Source of the DNA: JAZNQL01 sp045531205
GTDB taxonomy: Bacteria > Bacillota > Clostridia > UMGS1883 > UMGS1540
Length of the DNA stretch: 21,420 nucleotides
Direction: 5' to 3'
NCBI GenBank assembly: GCA_045531205.1
Contig: JAZSDN010000101.1
Coordinates: 1-21,420, forward strand
Shown piece by piece: positions 1 through 7,821 of this stretch. Each line of letters opens with the position of its first letter. Position 1 is the stretch's first letter. The notes under the pieces were generated by a model that saw only the letters and a program-made list of their open reading frames with translations, did not search any database and was not told the origin of the DNA. The translations under genes were made by a program, and so were the position numbers.

Positions 1-3000
1 GTAGCTGGCAGAACACAAACAATATCACAGCAAACGGTGTAGTATATACATACACATTTAAAGTAAAAGATACAGCAGCAGTAGGCACATATAACCTCAC
101 TCTTACTTATGACAGCTTTGATATCGTAGATAAAGACGGCACAGCTGTAACATTCGCAGTAACAAACGGCGAAGTTAAGGTTATTGCACCTGCAGTTTCA
201 CCTAAAATAGAAGTATCAAAAGTAAGTGCAAAAGCAGGCGAAAATGTACAGGTTACAGTTTCAATGTCTGATAACCCCGGCATTGCAGGCATTAAATACC
301 GCCTTGCATTTGATAAAAATGTGTTAACCCCTGTATCAGCACAGGCAAACACAACTGTATTAACAGCAGGCGATGCAATGTCAAACGTTGACACAGCAGC
401 AGGCAACGACCTTGCAAACCTTACCTATGTAACAGGTAGCTGGCAGAACACAAACAATATCACAGCAAATGGTGTAGTATATACATACACATTTAAGGTA
501 AAAGATACAGCAGCAGTAGGCACATATAACCTCACTCTTACTTATGATAGCTTTGATATCGTAGATAAAAACGGTACAGCTGTAACATTCGCAGTAACAA
601 ACGGCGAAGTTAAGGTTCTTGCACCATTAGTATTACCTAAAATAGAAGTATCAAAAGTAAGTGCAAAAGCAGGCGAAAATGTACAGGTTACAGTTTCAAT
701 TGCTGATAACCCCGGTATTGCAGGCATCAAATACCGCCTTGCATTCGATAAAAACGTATTAACACCTGTAAGTGCAACAGCAAACAGTGTGTTCTTCACA
801 AAAGGCGAAGCAATGTCCAATGTTGATACAACATCAGGCAATGATCTTGCAAACCTTACCTATGTAACAGGCTACTGGGCAGATACAGAAAATATTAACA
901 CAAATGGTGTAATGTTTACTTACACTTTCAAAGTAAAAGATATAGCAGCATTAGGAAAAACTCCGTTAACCTTAACTTATAACGCGTCAGATATAGTTGA
1001 TAAGAACGGAAATGCAATAGCAGCAGTTGTAACAAATGGAGAAGTAACAGTAACAAAACCCGCACAGATACCCGATGTAAAAGTATTAACAGCAAAAGCA
1101 ATAGCGGGAGAAGAAGTTAAAATTTCAGTATCATTAAATAATAACCCCGGTATTGCAGGTATTAAGTACCGCCTTGCATTTGATAAAAACGTATTAACAC
1201 CTGTAAGCGCAACAGCAAACAGTGCATTCTTTACAAAAGGCGAAGCAATGTCCAATGTTGATACAACATCAGGCAACGACCTTGCAAATCTTACTTATGT
1301 AACAGGCTATTGGGCAGATGCAGAAAACATTACCTCAAACGGCATAATGTTTACATATACATTTAAAGTATCTGATTCTGCACCCCTTGGAGAAATACCC
1401 CTTAATCTTACATACGAAACAGCAGATGTTGTAAATAAAGCAGGGGAAACAATAACACTTAACGTAACAAACGGAGCAGTAAAAGTACTTGACCCGGCAA
1501 CACTTCCTAAAATAGAAGTATCAAAAGCCGAAGCAACAACGGGCGAAAACATTAAAATTACAGTTTCTATGTCTGGCAATACAGGCATAGCAGGCATAAA
1601 ATACCGCCTTGGATTTGACAAAAATGTATTAACACCCGTATCGGCACAAGCAAACAATGCATTCTTTACAAAAGGTGAAGCAATGTCAAACATTGATAGT
1701 ATATCAGGAACAGACCTTGCAACACTTAATTATGTAACAGGCTACTGGGCAGATACAGAGAACATTACTTCAAACGGCGTGATGTTTACATACACATTCA
1801 AGGTTTTGGATACTGCAGCAGCAGGAACCACACCTCTCGAATTTTCGTATGAAGCAGCAGATGTTGTAGACAAAACCGGCGAAACAGTACACCTTGCGGT
1901 AACCAATGGCGAGGTTACAGTAACCGGCCCTGCAAAAACTCCTAAAATTACAGTTTCGGAAGAAACAGCAATCGCAGGAACAGAAGTAGCAGTAACAGTT
2001 TCTATGGAAGAAAATTCCGGTATCGCGGGATTGAAATTCCGTCTTGGATTTGATAAAAATGTATTAACACCTGTAAGTGCACAAGCAAATAACGCATTCT
2101 TTACAGAAGGCGAAGCTCTTACAAATGTAGATACAGCATCAGGTAACGACCTTTCAGCATTAGAGTATGTAACAGGTAGCTGGCAGAATGCAACCAATAT
2201 AACATCAACAGGTGTTATGTTCACTTATGTATTCAAAGTAGCAAGCACTGCTCCCATAGGCGATATTCCTCTTACACTTACCTATGAAGAAGCAGATATA
2301 ATTACACAAAACGGAACTAAACTTGCTTGCGACGTTACAAATGGTAAAATTACAGTAACAGGACAGCCTGAATTTATAGTTTCTAGCACAAATGCAGATG
2401 CAGGCGACGAAATTGAAATCACAGTTTCAGCACAGAACAACCCTGGAATTGCAGGTTTAAAATACCGCCTTGCATTTGACAAAACAATATTAACACCTGT
2501 ATCAGCAGAAGCAAATTATACTTTCTTCACAGACGGTGAAGCCCTTACAAATGTAGATACAGCATCAGGTAACGACCTTTCAGCATTAGAGTATGTAACA
2601 GGTAGCTGGCAGAATACAAACGAAATAACTTCAAACGGCGTAATGTTTACGTATAAATTCAAAGTAAACCGCCGTGCAGCAACCGTAGAAACACCTTTAA
2701 CACTTACTTATGTTACAGGAGATGTTATAGATAAAGCCGGAAATGCTGTAACATTTGCAGTTACAAACGGAAAAGTATCTGTAACTGAAGTACCTCTTGA
2801 TGTAATTACAGGAGTAACCCTTTCTGATGATACAGTTGAGTATGACGGAACAGCAAAACAGTTGTTAATTGAAGGCACACTTCCTTCAGGAGTTACAGCT
2901 ACCTATGAAGGTAATGACAATAATATTGAACCCGGAACATATCCTGTAAAGGTTACTCTTTCAGGCGAAGATTATGAAACATTAGTTCTTGAAGCAACAC

Positions 3001-4949
3001 TTACAATCAGCAAAATAACAGCAACAGTAACAAATATAAGTGATATCAGCAAAGTATATGATGATGCGGCAGTAACAGCACCCACATATAGCACAAACAG
3101 CAACGGTGCAGTTACCATTAATTATTACGATGCAGAGGATAATCTTTTAACTGAAGCACCCAAAAACGCAGGCACATATAAAGTTGTTATCACAATAGAA
3201 GAAGCATCCTATTATACAGAAGTAACAGAAGAAAAAGCATTCACAATAGCTAAAGCAGATGCAACAGTAACAAACATAAGCGATATTAGCAAAGTGTATG
3301 ATGATGCAGCAGTGCTGGCACCTACATATAACGTAACAGGCGATGGTGCAGTAACAGTAGAGTATTACGATTCCGAAGGCAACCTCTTAACCGAAGCGCC
3401 CAAAACAGCAGGTAGCTACACAGTTAAGGTAGTTGTAGCAGAAGGAACAAACTACAAAGCAACATCAGAAGAAAAAGCATTCACAATAGCTAAAGCAGAT
3501 GCAACAGTAACAAACATAAGCGATATCAGCAAAGTATATGATGATGCAGCAGTGCTGGCACCTACATACGAAACAAAAGCTGACGGTGCAGTTACAATCA
3601 AGTATTACGATGCAGAAAACAACTTATTAACTGAAGCACCTAAAAATGCAGGAAGCTATAAGGTAGTAGTAGAAATAGCAGAAGGTACAAACTACAAAGC
3701 AGCTTCAGGCGAAGCAAACTTCACAATAGAAAAAGCAGACGGAACATTAAATCCTGCATACTCAGTTCCTGTAATCGCAACCGATATGGTATATGACGAG
3801 AACAGAAAACTTCAGGACGTAACCTTACCCGATAACTGGGCATGGGTAGCTCCCGATACTGCAGTAGCATTTGGTGATAATAACTATAAGGCAACATACA
3901 CATCACAGAATCCTAACTACAAAGATGTAGAAAATGTAGATGTTCTTATCAGTATCACACAAAAAGCAACAATTGATTTAACAAATATTGCGTTAAATAA
4001 TGCTATCTTTGTTTACGACGGTGAAGTTAAGAGCATTAAGGTAGAAGGCGAAGTTCCCGAAACCGTAACCGTAACATACGAAGGTAACGAAGCTAAAGAC
4101 CCCGGCGTTTATGAAGTAAAAGCAACACTTTCACGTGAGTTCTATAATGATGAAGAGCTTACAGCAAAAATTGTTATAGCTCCCGCACCTACACCAATAA
4201 CTGTAAGATATACAGGAGTGTTAACACTTCAAAAAGTAACAGGCCTTCCCGAAGGATGGACATGGGAAAATCCTGATTTCAGAATCACCTCTGTAACAGG
4301 ACTTTATCCGGCAGTGTATACTGACGATATAACAGGACTTTCAATTACAGAAAATGTTTCAGTAACTGCAAACAGACGTAGTTCGTCAAGTCCTACCTGG
4401 TCTAAACCTGAACAGGAAACTATAGAATTTACAGATACAGACGGACACTGGGCAGAAGATAATATATTGAAAGCAGCAGAAAACGGCTTGTTCGAAGGTT
4501 ATGAAGATGGTAGTTTCAGACCTGATATCGGAGTTACAAGACAGGAAATGGCAGTAGTTTTAGTAAGACTTTTAGGAATGACAAAAGAACTTTCTAAAGT
4601 AGAACTTCAGGACTATAACGATGCCGATGCAATAGCATCCTGGGCGGCAGATTCTGTAGCACTCTTAACAGATAAGGGTATTTATACAGGTTACGATGAT
4701 GGTAATTTCTATCCAAAGCAAATAATCACACGTGAACAGCTTTGTACAATTCTGGCTCGTGCACTTGAAAATAAGCCTAAAAATATGAAGACATTACCCT
4801 TTGGTGATTTCTCTGAATGGGCAAGAGAGTACGTACAAACAATGTATACTCTTGGTGTAGTTCAAGGTTACGAAGACGGAACATTCCGCGGAACAAACAA
4901 CGTAACACGTGCAGAAGCTGCAACAATGCTTTTGAGATACAAAAAGTAA
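1..4949 (+). CDS. Multi-cohesin SLH surface protein (5' end outside window)
   Basis: The reading frame is open from base 3, so the true start and signal peptide lie to the left of the window; 1648 residues are visible. Order: one partial and six complete cohesin-like modules (3-2800), each with a Gly-Ile-Ala-Gly segment, a Phe-Asp-Lys strand and a closing Thr-Asn-Gly-x-Val strand; an MBG-like beta module (about 2811-3014); three 80-residue MBG-like repeats (3021-3740); further beta modules including a second MBG-like one (about 3975-4193); a Ser-rich linker; and three SLH motifs (about 4426-4946) with VTRQE, ITREQ and VTRAE signatures. SLH motifs anchor proteins to secondary wall polymer, so this is probably an extracellular wall-bound protein. 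In cellulosome systems cohesins bind dockerins; a similar role here is inference, and adhesion or an S-layer structural role is equally possible. It heads a run of three SLH genes. Confidence 0.85.
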   Translation, partial: SWQNTNNITANGVVYTYTFKVKDTAAVGTYNLTLTYDSFDIVDKDGTAVTFAVTNGEVKVIAPAVSPKIEVSKVSAKAGENVQVTVSMSDNPGIAGIKYRLAFDKNVLTPVSAQANTTVLTAGDAMSNVDTAAGNDLANLTYVTGSWQNTNNITANGVVYTYTFKVKDTAAVGTYNLTLTYDSFDIVDKNGTAVTFAVTNGEVKVLAPLVLPKIEVSKVSAKAGENVQVTVSIADNPGIAGIKYRLAFDKNVLTPVSATANSVFFTKGEAMSNVDTTSGNDLANLTYVTGYWADTENINTNGVMFTYTFKVKDIAALGKTPLTLTYNASDIVDKNGNAIAAVVTNGEVTVTKPAQIPDVKVLTAKAIAGEEVKISVSLNNNPGIAGIKYRLAFDKNVLTPVSATANSAFFTKGEAMSNVDTTSGNDLANLTYVTGYWADAENITSNGIMFTYTFKVSDSAPLGEIPLNLTYETADVVNKAGETITLNVTNGAVKVLDPATLPKIEVSKAEATTGENIKITVSMSGNTGIAGIKYRLGFDKNVLTPVSAQANNAFFTKGEAMSNIDSISGTDLATLNYVTGYWADTENITSNGVMFTYTFKVLDTAAAGTTPLEFSYEAADVVDKTGETVHLAVTNGEVTVTGPAKTPKITVSEETAIAGTEVAVTVSMEENSGIAGLKFRLGFDKNVLTPVSAQANNAFFTEGEALTNVDTASGNDLSALEYVTGSWQNATNITSTGVMFTYVFKVASTAPIGDIPLTLTYEEADIITQNGTKLACDVTNGKITVTGQPEFIVSSTNADAGDEIEITVSAQNNPGIAGLKYRLAFDKTILTPVSAEANYTFFTDGEALTNVDTASGNDLSALEYVTGSWQNTNEITSNGVMFTYKFKVNRRAATVETPLTLTYVTGDVIDKAGNAVTFAVTNGKVSVTEVPLDVITGVTLSDDTVEYDGTAKQLLIEGTLPSGVTATYEGNDNNIEPGTYPVKVTLSGEDYETLVLEATLTISKITATVTNISDISKVYDDAAVTAPTYSTNSNGAVTINYYDAEDNLLTEAPKNAGTYKVVITIEEASYYTEVTEEKAFTIAKADATVTNISDISKVYDDAAVLAPTYNVTGDGAVTVEYYDSEGNLLTEAPKTAGSYTVKVVVAEGTNYKATSEEKAFTIAKADATVTNISDISKVYDDAAVLAPTYETKADGAVTIKYYDAENNLLTEAPKNAGSYKVVVEIAEGTNYKAASGEANFTIEKADGTLNPAYSVPVIATDMVYDENRKLQDVTLPDNWAWVAPDTAVAFGDNNYKATYTSQNPNYKDVENVDVLISITQKATIDLTNIALNNAIFVYDGEVKSIKVEGEVPETVTVTYEGNEAKDPGVYEVKATLSREFYNDEELTAKIVIAPAPTPITVRYTGVLTLQKVTGLPEGWTWENPDFRITSVTGLYPAVYTDDITGLSITENVSVTANRRSSSSPTWSKPEQETIEFTDTDGHWAEDNILKAAENGLFEGYEDGSFRPDIGVTRQEMAVVLVRLLGMTKELSKVELQDYNDADAIASWAADSVALLTDKGIYTGYDDGNFYPKQIITREQLCTILARALENKPKNMKTLPFGDFSEWAREYVQTMYTLGVVQGYEDGTFRGTNNVTRAEAATMLLRYKK
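3..2800 (+). repeat. Tandem array of cohesin-like modules, about 435 bp each
   Basis: Complete units start at 201, 636, 1071, 1506, 1941 and 2367; the spacing is 435 bp throughout except 426 bp for the fifth. A seventh, partial unit occupies 3-200. Conservation is strongest in the first half of each unit, around GIAGIKYRL and FDKNVLTPVSA. Bases 1-183 differ from 436-618 at only about five positions before the inter-module linker diverges, so the first units are nearly identical in DNA, while later units (1506 onward) have drifted. Confidence 0.85.
3021..3740 (+). repeat. Three 240-bp MBG-like tandem repeats
   Basis: Units begin at 3021, 3261 and 3501, each opening with the residues ATVTNISDISKVYDD and closing with a Phe-Thr-Ile-x-Lys-Ala-Asp-like strand. 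The pattern (Val-Tyr-Asp, Tyr-Tyr-Asp, Ala-Gly-x-Tyr) fits the MBG family of bacterial surface beta-sandwich repeats. Bases 3226-3328 and 3466-3568 differ at only two positions, which indicates recent duplication or conversion between units two and three. Confidence 0.75.
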
Positions 4950-4960
4950 AATAACAAAAA

Positions 4961-4995
4961 GTTCTCCCGCCCTTGAAAGTCAAAGGCGGGAGAAC
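4961..4995. terminator. Strong hairpin between the first two SLH genes
   Basis: A perfect 11-bp GC-rich stem (GTTCTCCCGCC with GGCGGGAGAAC) encloses a short inner stem (TTGA with TCAA). On the + strand no T-run follows; the A-run lies upstream (4956-4960), which would give a T-run only for transcription on the - strand. For the + strand genes it is better read as a 3' stabilising or partial-termination hairpin between the first and second SLH genes than as a complete terminator. Confidence 0.6.
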
Positions 4996-5047
4996 CTGAA
5001 AATAACGGAAAATGGAAAAACATCCCTTTGTATGAAAGGAGAACAAA

Positions 5048-6211
5048 ATGAAAAAATTTATAGCAGTCATATTAACATTGTGTGTTATGTGTAGTATGTG
5101 CACAGCCTTTGCAGAAGAAGAAATTACAGTAACAGTTTCAGATGCACAGGCAAAAATTGGAGAAACAGTAGAAGTAACAGTTTCGGTAAAAAATAACCCT
5201 GGCATGGCAGCAATACTTTTTTCTTTAAAGTTTGACAAAAGCTATCTTTTACCGGTATCTTATGAAGCAAATTATGACCTGTTAACAGAAGGAATAATAG
5301 TTTCAAATCTTGACGAAGATGCAGAAAACGATTTAGAAACACTCGATTATGTAACAGGATATTGGGTAAATGTATCAAACAACACTGAAGACGGAATACT
5401 TTTCACTTATAAATTTAAAATTAAAGAAAACGCACCAGAGTCCATTGACCTTACTTGCGAAATAGGTGAAGATAATATTGTAAATCAAGAGAGCGAAATG
5501 CTTTCACATAAAATTGTAAACGGAAAAATTACAGTAACCGATGCAAAGGAAGACGATAAAAAACCTACTCCTTCAAGACCTGGAGGAACACCTGGAGTAT
5601 TACCCGGAGTTAACGATAATAAAGACGATGATAATAAGGAAGACGAACAAAAACCTGCCGAATTTGAAGAAATAACATTTACCGATATGACAGGTCATTG
5701 GTCATACAATTATGTAAAAGAATCAGTTGGAAGAAAAATATTTATAGGTTATGAAGATAATACTTTCCGCCCCGACAAAGGCTTAAACCGTCAGGAAATG
5801 GCAGTAGCAGTAGTTCGTATGATGGGACTCGAGGACGAAATAAATAATGCACCTGCAACATCATTTACAGATGCCGATAAAATAGCTTCATGGGCAGAAA
5901 AGCATATAGCACTTTTGGTATCCAAAGGAATTTTTGCTGGATATGAAGACGGCTCATTCGGACCCACTGATGCAATTTCGCGTGAACAGTTCTGTACAGT
6001 TTTAGCACGTGCACTCGAAAAAACAGCTGAAGAAAAAAATCTTGAATTCAAGGATGCACAAAAGATAAGTACCTGGGCTGAAAAGAACGTAAAAATAATG
6101 TATGCTCTCGGCATAATCAACGGATATGAAGATAACACCTTCAGACCTCAGAACACAGTAACAAGAGCAGAAGCCTCTGCAATGATGGTTAAATTTATAA
6201 ATCTTAAATAA
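5048..6211 (+). CDS. Secreted single-cohesin SLH protein
   Basis: 387 residues, preceded by an AAAGGAG ribosome site 6 bases before ATG. Residues 1-22 form a signal peptide (MKK, a hydrophobic core, Ala-Phe-Ala before Glu-Glu-Glu). Residues about 25-167 are one cohesin-like module matching the repeats of the upstream protein (NNPGMAAILFSLKFDK, DYVTGYW, a closing VNGKITV). A Pro/Asp/Lys/Glu-rich linker follows to about residue 215. Three SLH motifs finish the protein, each with Gly-Tyr-Glu-Asp and a closing LNRQE, ISREQ or VTRAE signature. It is predicted to be a wall-anchored display protein. A one-cohesin SLH gene directly after a multi-cohesin SLH gene recalls the clostridial anchoring-scaffoldin layout; dockerin binding is not shown by the sequence. 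Confidence 0.85.
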   Translation: MKKFIAVILTLCVMCSMCTAFAEEEITVTVSDAQAKIGETVEVTVSVKNNPGMAAILFSLKFDKSYLLPVSYEANYDLLTEGIIVSNLDEDAENDLETLDYVTGYWVNVSNNTEDGILFTYKFKIKENAPESIDLTCEIGEDNIVNQESEMLSHKIVNGKITVTDAKEDDKKPTPSRPGGTPGVLPGVNDNKDDDNKEDEQKPAEFEEITFTDMTGHWSYNYVKESVGRKIFIGYEDNTFRPDKGLNRQEMAVAVVRMMGLEDEINNAPATSFTDADKIASWAEKHIALLVSKGIFAGYEDGSFGPTDAISREQFCTVLARALEKTAEEKNLEFKDAQKISTWAEKNVKIMYALGIINGYEDNTFRPQNTVTRAEASAMMVKFINLK

Positions 6212-6224
6212 GAGGAGTATAAAA

Positions 6225-7751
6225 ATGAAAAACAAAATAATATCATTAGTATTAGCAAGCATATTGTTATTTAGCTTTACATCCTTGCAGGTGTCAGCTA
6301 CTATTGCCGATCAAATAGTTGAAAAAATTGGTGAATACTCAAAAACCGACCGTGATTCACTTATACTTTTAGTGAAATCCTTTATAGTAAGCGACAGCGG
6401 TGTAGATTTAATGGTAGAACTTGTTGAAAAGTACGACCCCGCAAACACCGAAATGATGAACGAGATGATAGGCAAATTGCTTGAATACACTGACGAAGCA
6501 ACATTAAAAGAAGCATTTCTTTCATTAAAAATCGTAGATGAAGAAATAAGAGAAAAATATTACGATGCATTCAGAAACAAAGAAAGCTTAACCCTTTCAA
6601 ACGAAGCTGAAAAGTATGTTAATAAAATAGTAGAAAATCTTTTTGATAACCCCGATGCATTCTATGCTCTTTGTGAAGAAGACGGCATAACAAACGGAGT
6701 TATTGCAAAAACACTTTCAGCAATAGTTGAAATAAACGGAGGCAAAGCCCTCTTTACCGATTCAGCAATAGCAGGCAAGCTTGAATATAAAACAGTTTCC
6801 TCTGATATGGAAAAGCTGTTTTCAGAAGCAGCAAGCTACGGCAAAGATAAAGCAGAATTTTTATCAAAAATAAACTCGGATGCAGACTATGTTACAGCAA
6901 TCAAAAAAGTTGGCGTAGAAATAGGCATTTATGAAGCTAAAAAAACAACACCCGGCACAAACAATAATCAGGGAAGCTCACTTCCTTCTGTTAAACCTTC
7001 CGTGTCCGATAAAGACAAGCTTGAAAAATTCGAAATAAAAACTGCCGGAAAATACACTCAGGATGTAACAAAAGACAATTTGATGCTCTATAAAGTAGAA
7101 GGCGATAAATTAATACCTCAAACATTCTTTGTAATCGAAAATGGAAAAGCTATATGCCAGATTACAGCACCCGGCACATACACATTTGCAGAAGTAAATC
7201 CTGTGTTTGCTGATTGTACAGGTCTCTGGGGAGAAAGTTATATCACAAACCTTTATTACAGAGGTATAATTTCAGGCAGAGGCGACAATAGCTTTGATCC
7301 TAACGGTAAAATCACAAGAGAAGAATTTGTAAAGCTTTTGTGTGAACTTTTCGGTCTTACCGATAACGGAAGCGAACTTCCTTTTACAGACGTACCCCGT
7401 GATGCATGGTACTATAAATACGTAGCAGCAGCATATCAGAACGGACTTGTAAACGGCGTAAGCGAAACACAGTTTGGCACAGGTGCAAACATTTTAAGAC
7501 AGGATATGTGTAAAATGATTTGCTCTGCACTTTCAAAAACAGAAAATATGCCCGAATACGATGCATCGAAAGCTTTAATAGCTGATGAAGAAACAGTAAG
7601 CGAATATGCAAAAGAATATGTAAAAGCACTTTATTCACTTGGACTTATCTCTGGTAACGAACGTGGCGAATTTATGCCTTTGAATAATGCAACCCGTCAG
7701 GAAACCGCAAAAATCATCTATAATGTAATAGATTTGACAGTAAAAAACTGA
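6225..7751 (+). CDS. Secreted SLH protein with N-terminal helical domain
   Basis: 508 residues, 13 bases after the preceding stop, with an AGAGGAG ribosome site; clearly in the same operon. Residues 1-25 are a signal peptide (MKNK, hydrophobic stretch, Val-Ser-Ala). Residues about 27-235 are rich in Leu, Glu and Lys and look alpha-helical; I do not recognise the domain. A Pro/Ser/Asn linker follows, then a short beta region of about 60 residues (LMLYKVEGDKLIPQ, APGTYTFAEV). Three SLH motifs close the protein, with ITREE, ILRQD and ATRQE signatures; the second and third are less canonical. There is no cohesin module, unlike its two neighbours. It is predicted to be held on the wall by the SLH motifs; the job of the helical part is unknown. 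Confidence 0.8.
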   Translation: MKNKIISLVLASILLFSFTSLQVSATIADQIVEKIGEYSKTDRDSLILLVKSFIVSDSGVDLMVELVEKYDPANTEMMNEMIGKLLEYTDEATLKEAFLSLKIVDEEIREKYYDAFRNKESLTLSNEAEKYVNKIVENLFDNPDAFYALCEEDGITNGVIAKTLSAIVEINGGKALFTDSAIAGKLEYKTVSSDMEKLFSEAASYGKDKAEFLSKINSDADYVTAIKKVGVEIGIYEAKKTTPGTNNNQGSSLPSVKPSVSDKDKLEKFEIKTAGKYTQDVTKDNLMLYKVEGDKLIPQTFFVIENGKAICQITAPGTYTFAEVNPVFADCTGLWGESYITNLYYRGIISGRGDNSFDPNGKITREEFVKLLCELFGLTDNGSELPFTDVPRDAWYYKYVAAAYQNGLVNGVSETQFGTGANILRQDMCKMICSALSKTENMPEYDASKALIADEETVSEYAKEYVKALYSLGLISGNERGEFMPLNNATRQETAKIIYNVIDLTVKN

Positions 7752-7760
7752 AAAACACCA

Positions 7761-7790
7761 TTTACAAACAAAGCCCTTTTATGCTAAAAT
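7761..7790 (+). promoter_or_regulatory. Predicted promoter of the GH36 gene, embedded in the terminator
   Basis: TTTACA (7761-7766), an 18-base spacer, then TAAAAT (7785-7790) with an extended -10 TG at 7782-7783. The -10 box is exactly the loop of the terminator hairpin. Transcription would start near 7797, so the new transcript lacks the 5' arm of the hairpin and would escape it. The same architecture (TTTGCA, 18, TGgTAAAAT) is seen before radC. Confidence 0.55.
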
Positions 7791-7807
7791 GCATAAAAGG
7801 GCTTTTT
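7771..7807 (+). terminator. Terminator of the SLH operon
   Basis: A perfect 14-bp stem (7771-7784 with 7791-7804) with a six-base loop TAAAAT, running into T5 at 7803-7807. It ends the three-gene SLH operon 20 bases after its last stop codon. The ribosome site of the next gene starts at the very next base, 7808. Confidence 0.85.
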
Positions 7808-7821
7808 AAGGAGTGAAAATA

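Noticed and set aside
107..2482. Series of - strand open frames of 66-160 residues recurring every 435 bases
   Set aside because: They are antisense shadows of the repeated cohesin modules; the same frame reappears because the coding repeats are similar. No ribosome sites or family motifs.
1..2800. Regularly spaced direct repeats that could suggest a CRISPR-like array
   Set aside because: The 435-bp period equals one protein module, the frame is open throughout and there is no short-repeat/spacer structure.
7813..7821. GTG start for the GH36 gene
   Set aside because: The GTG overlaps the AAGGAG ribosome site; ATG 7822 is at the normal distance.
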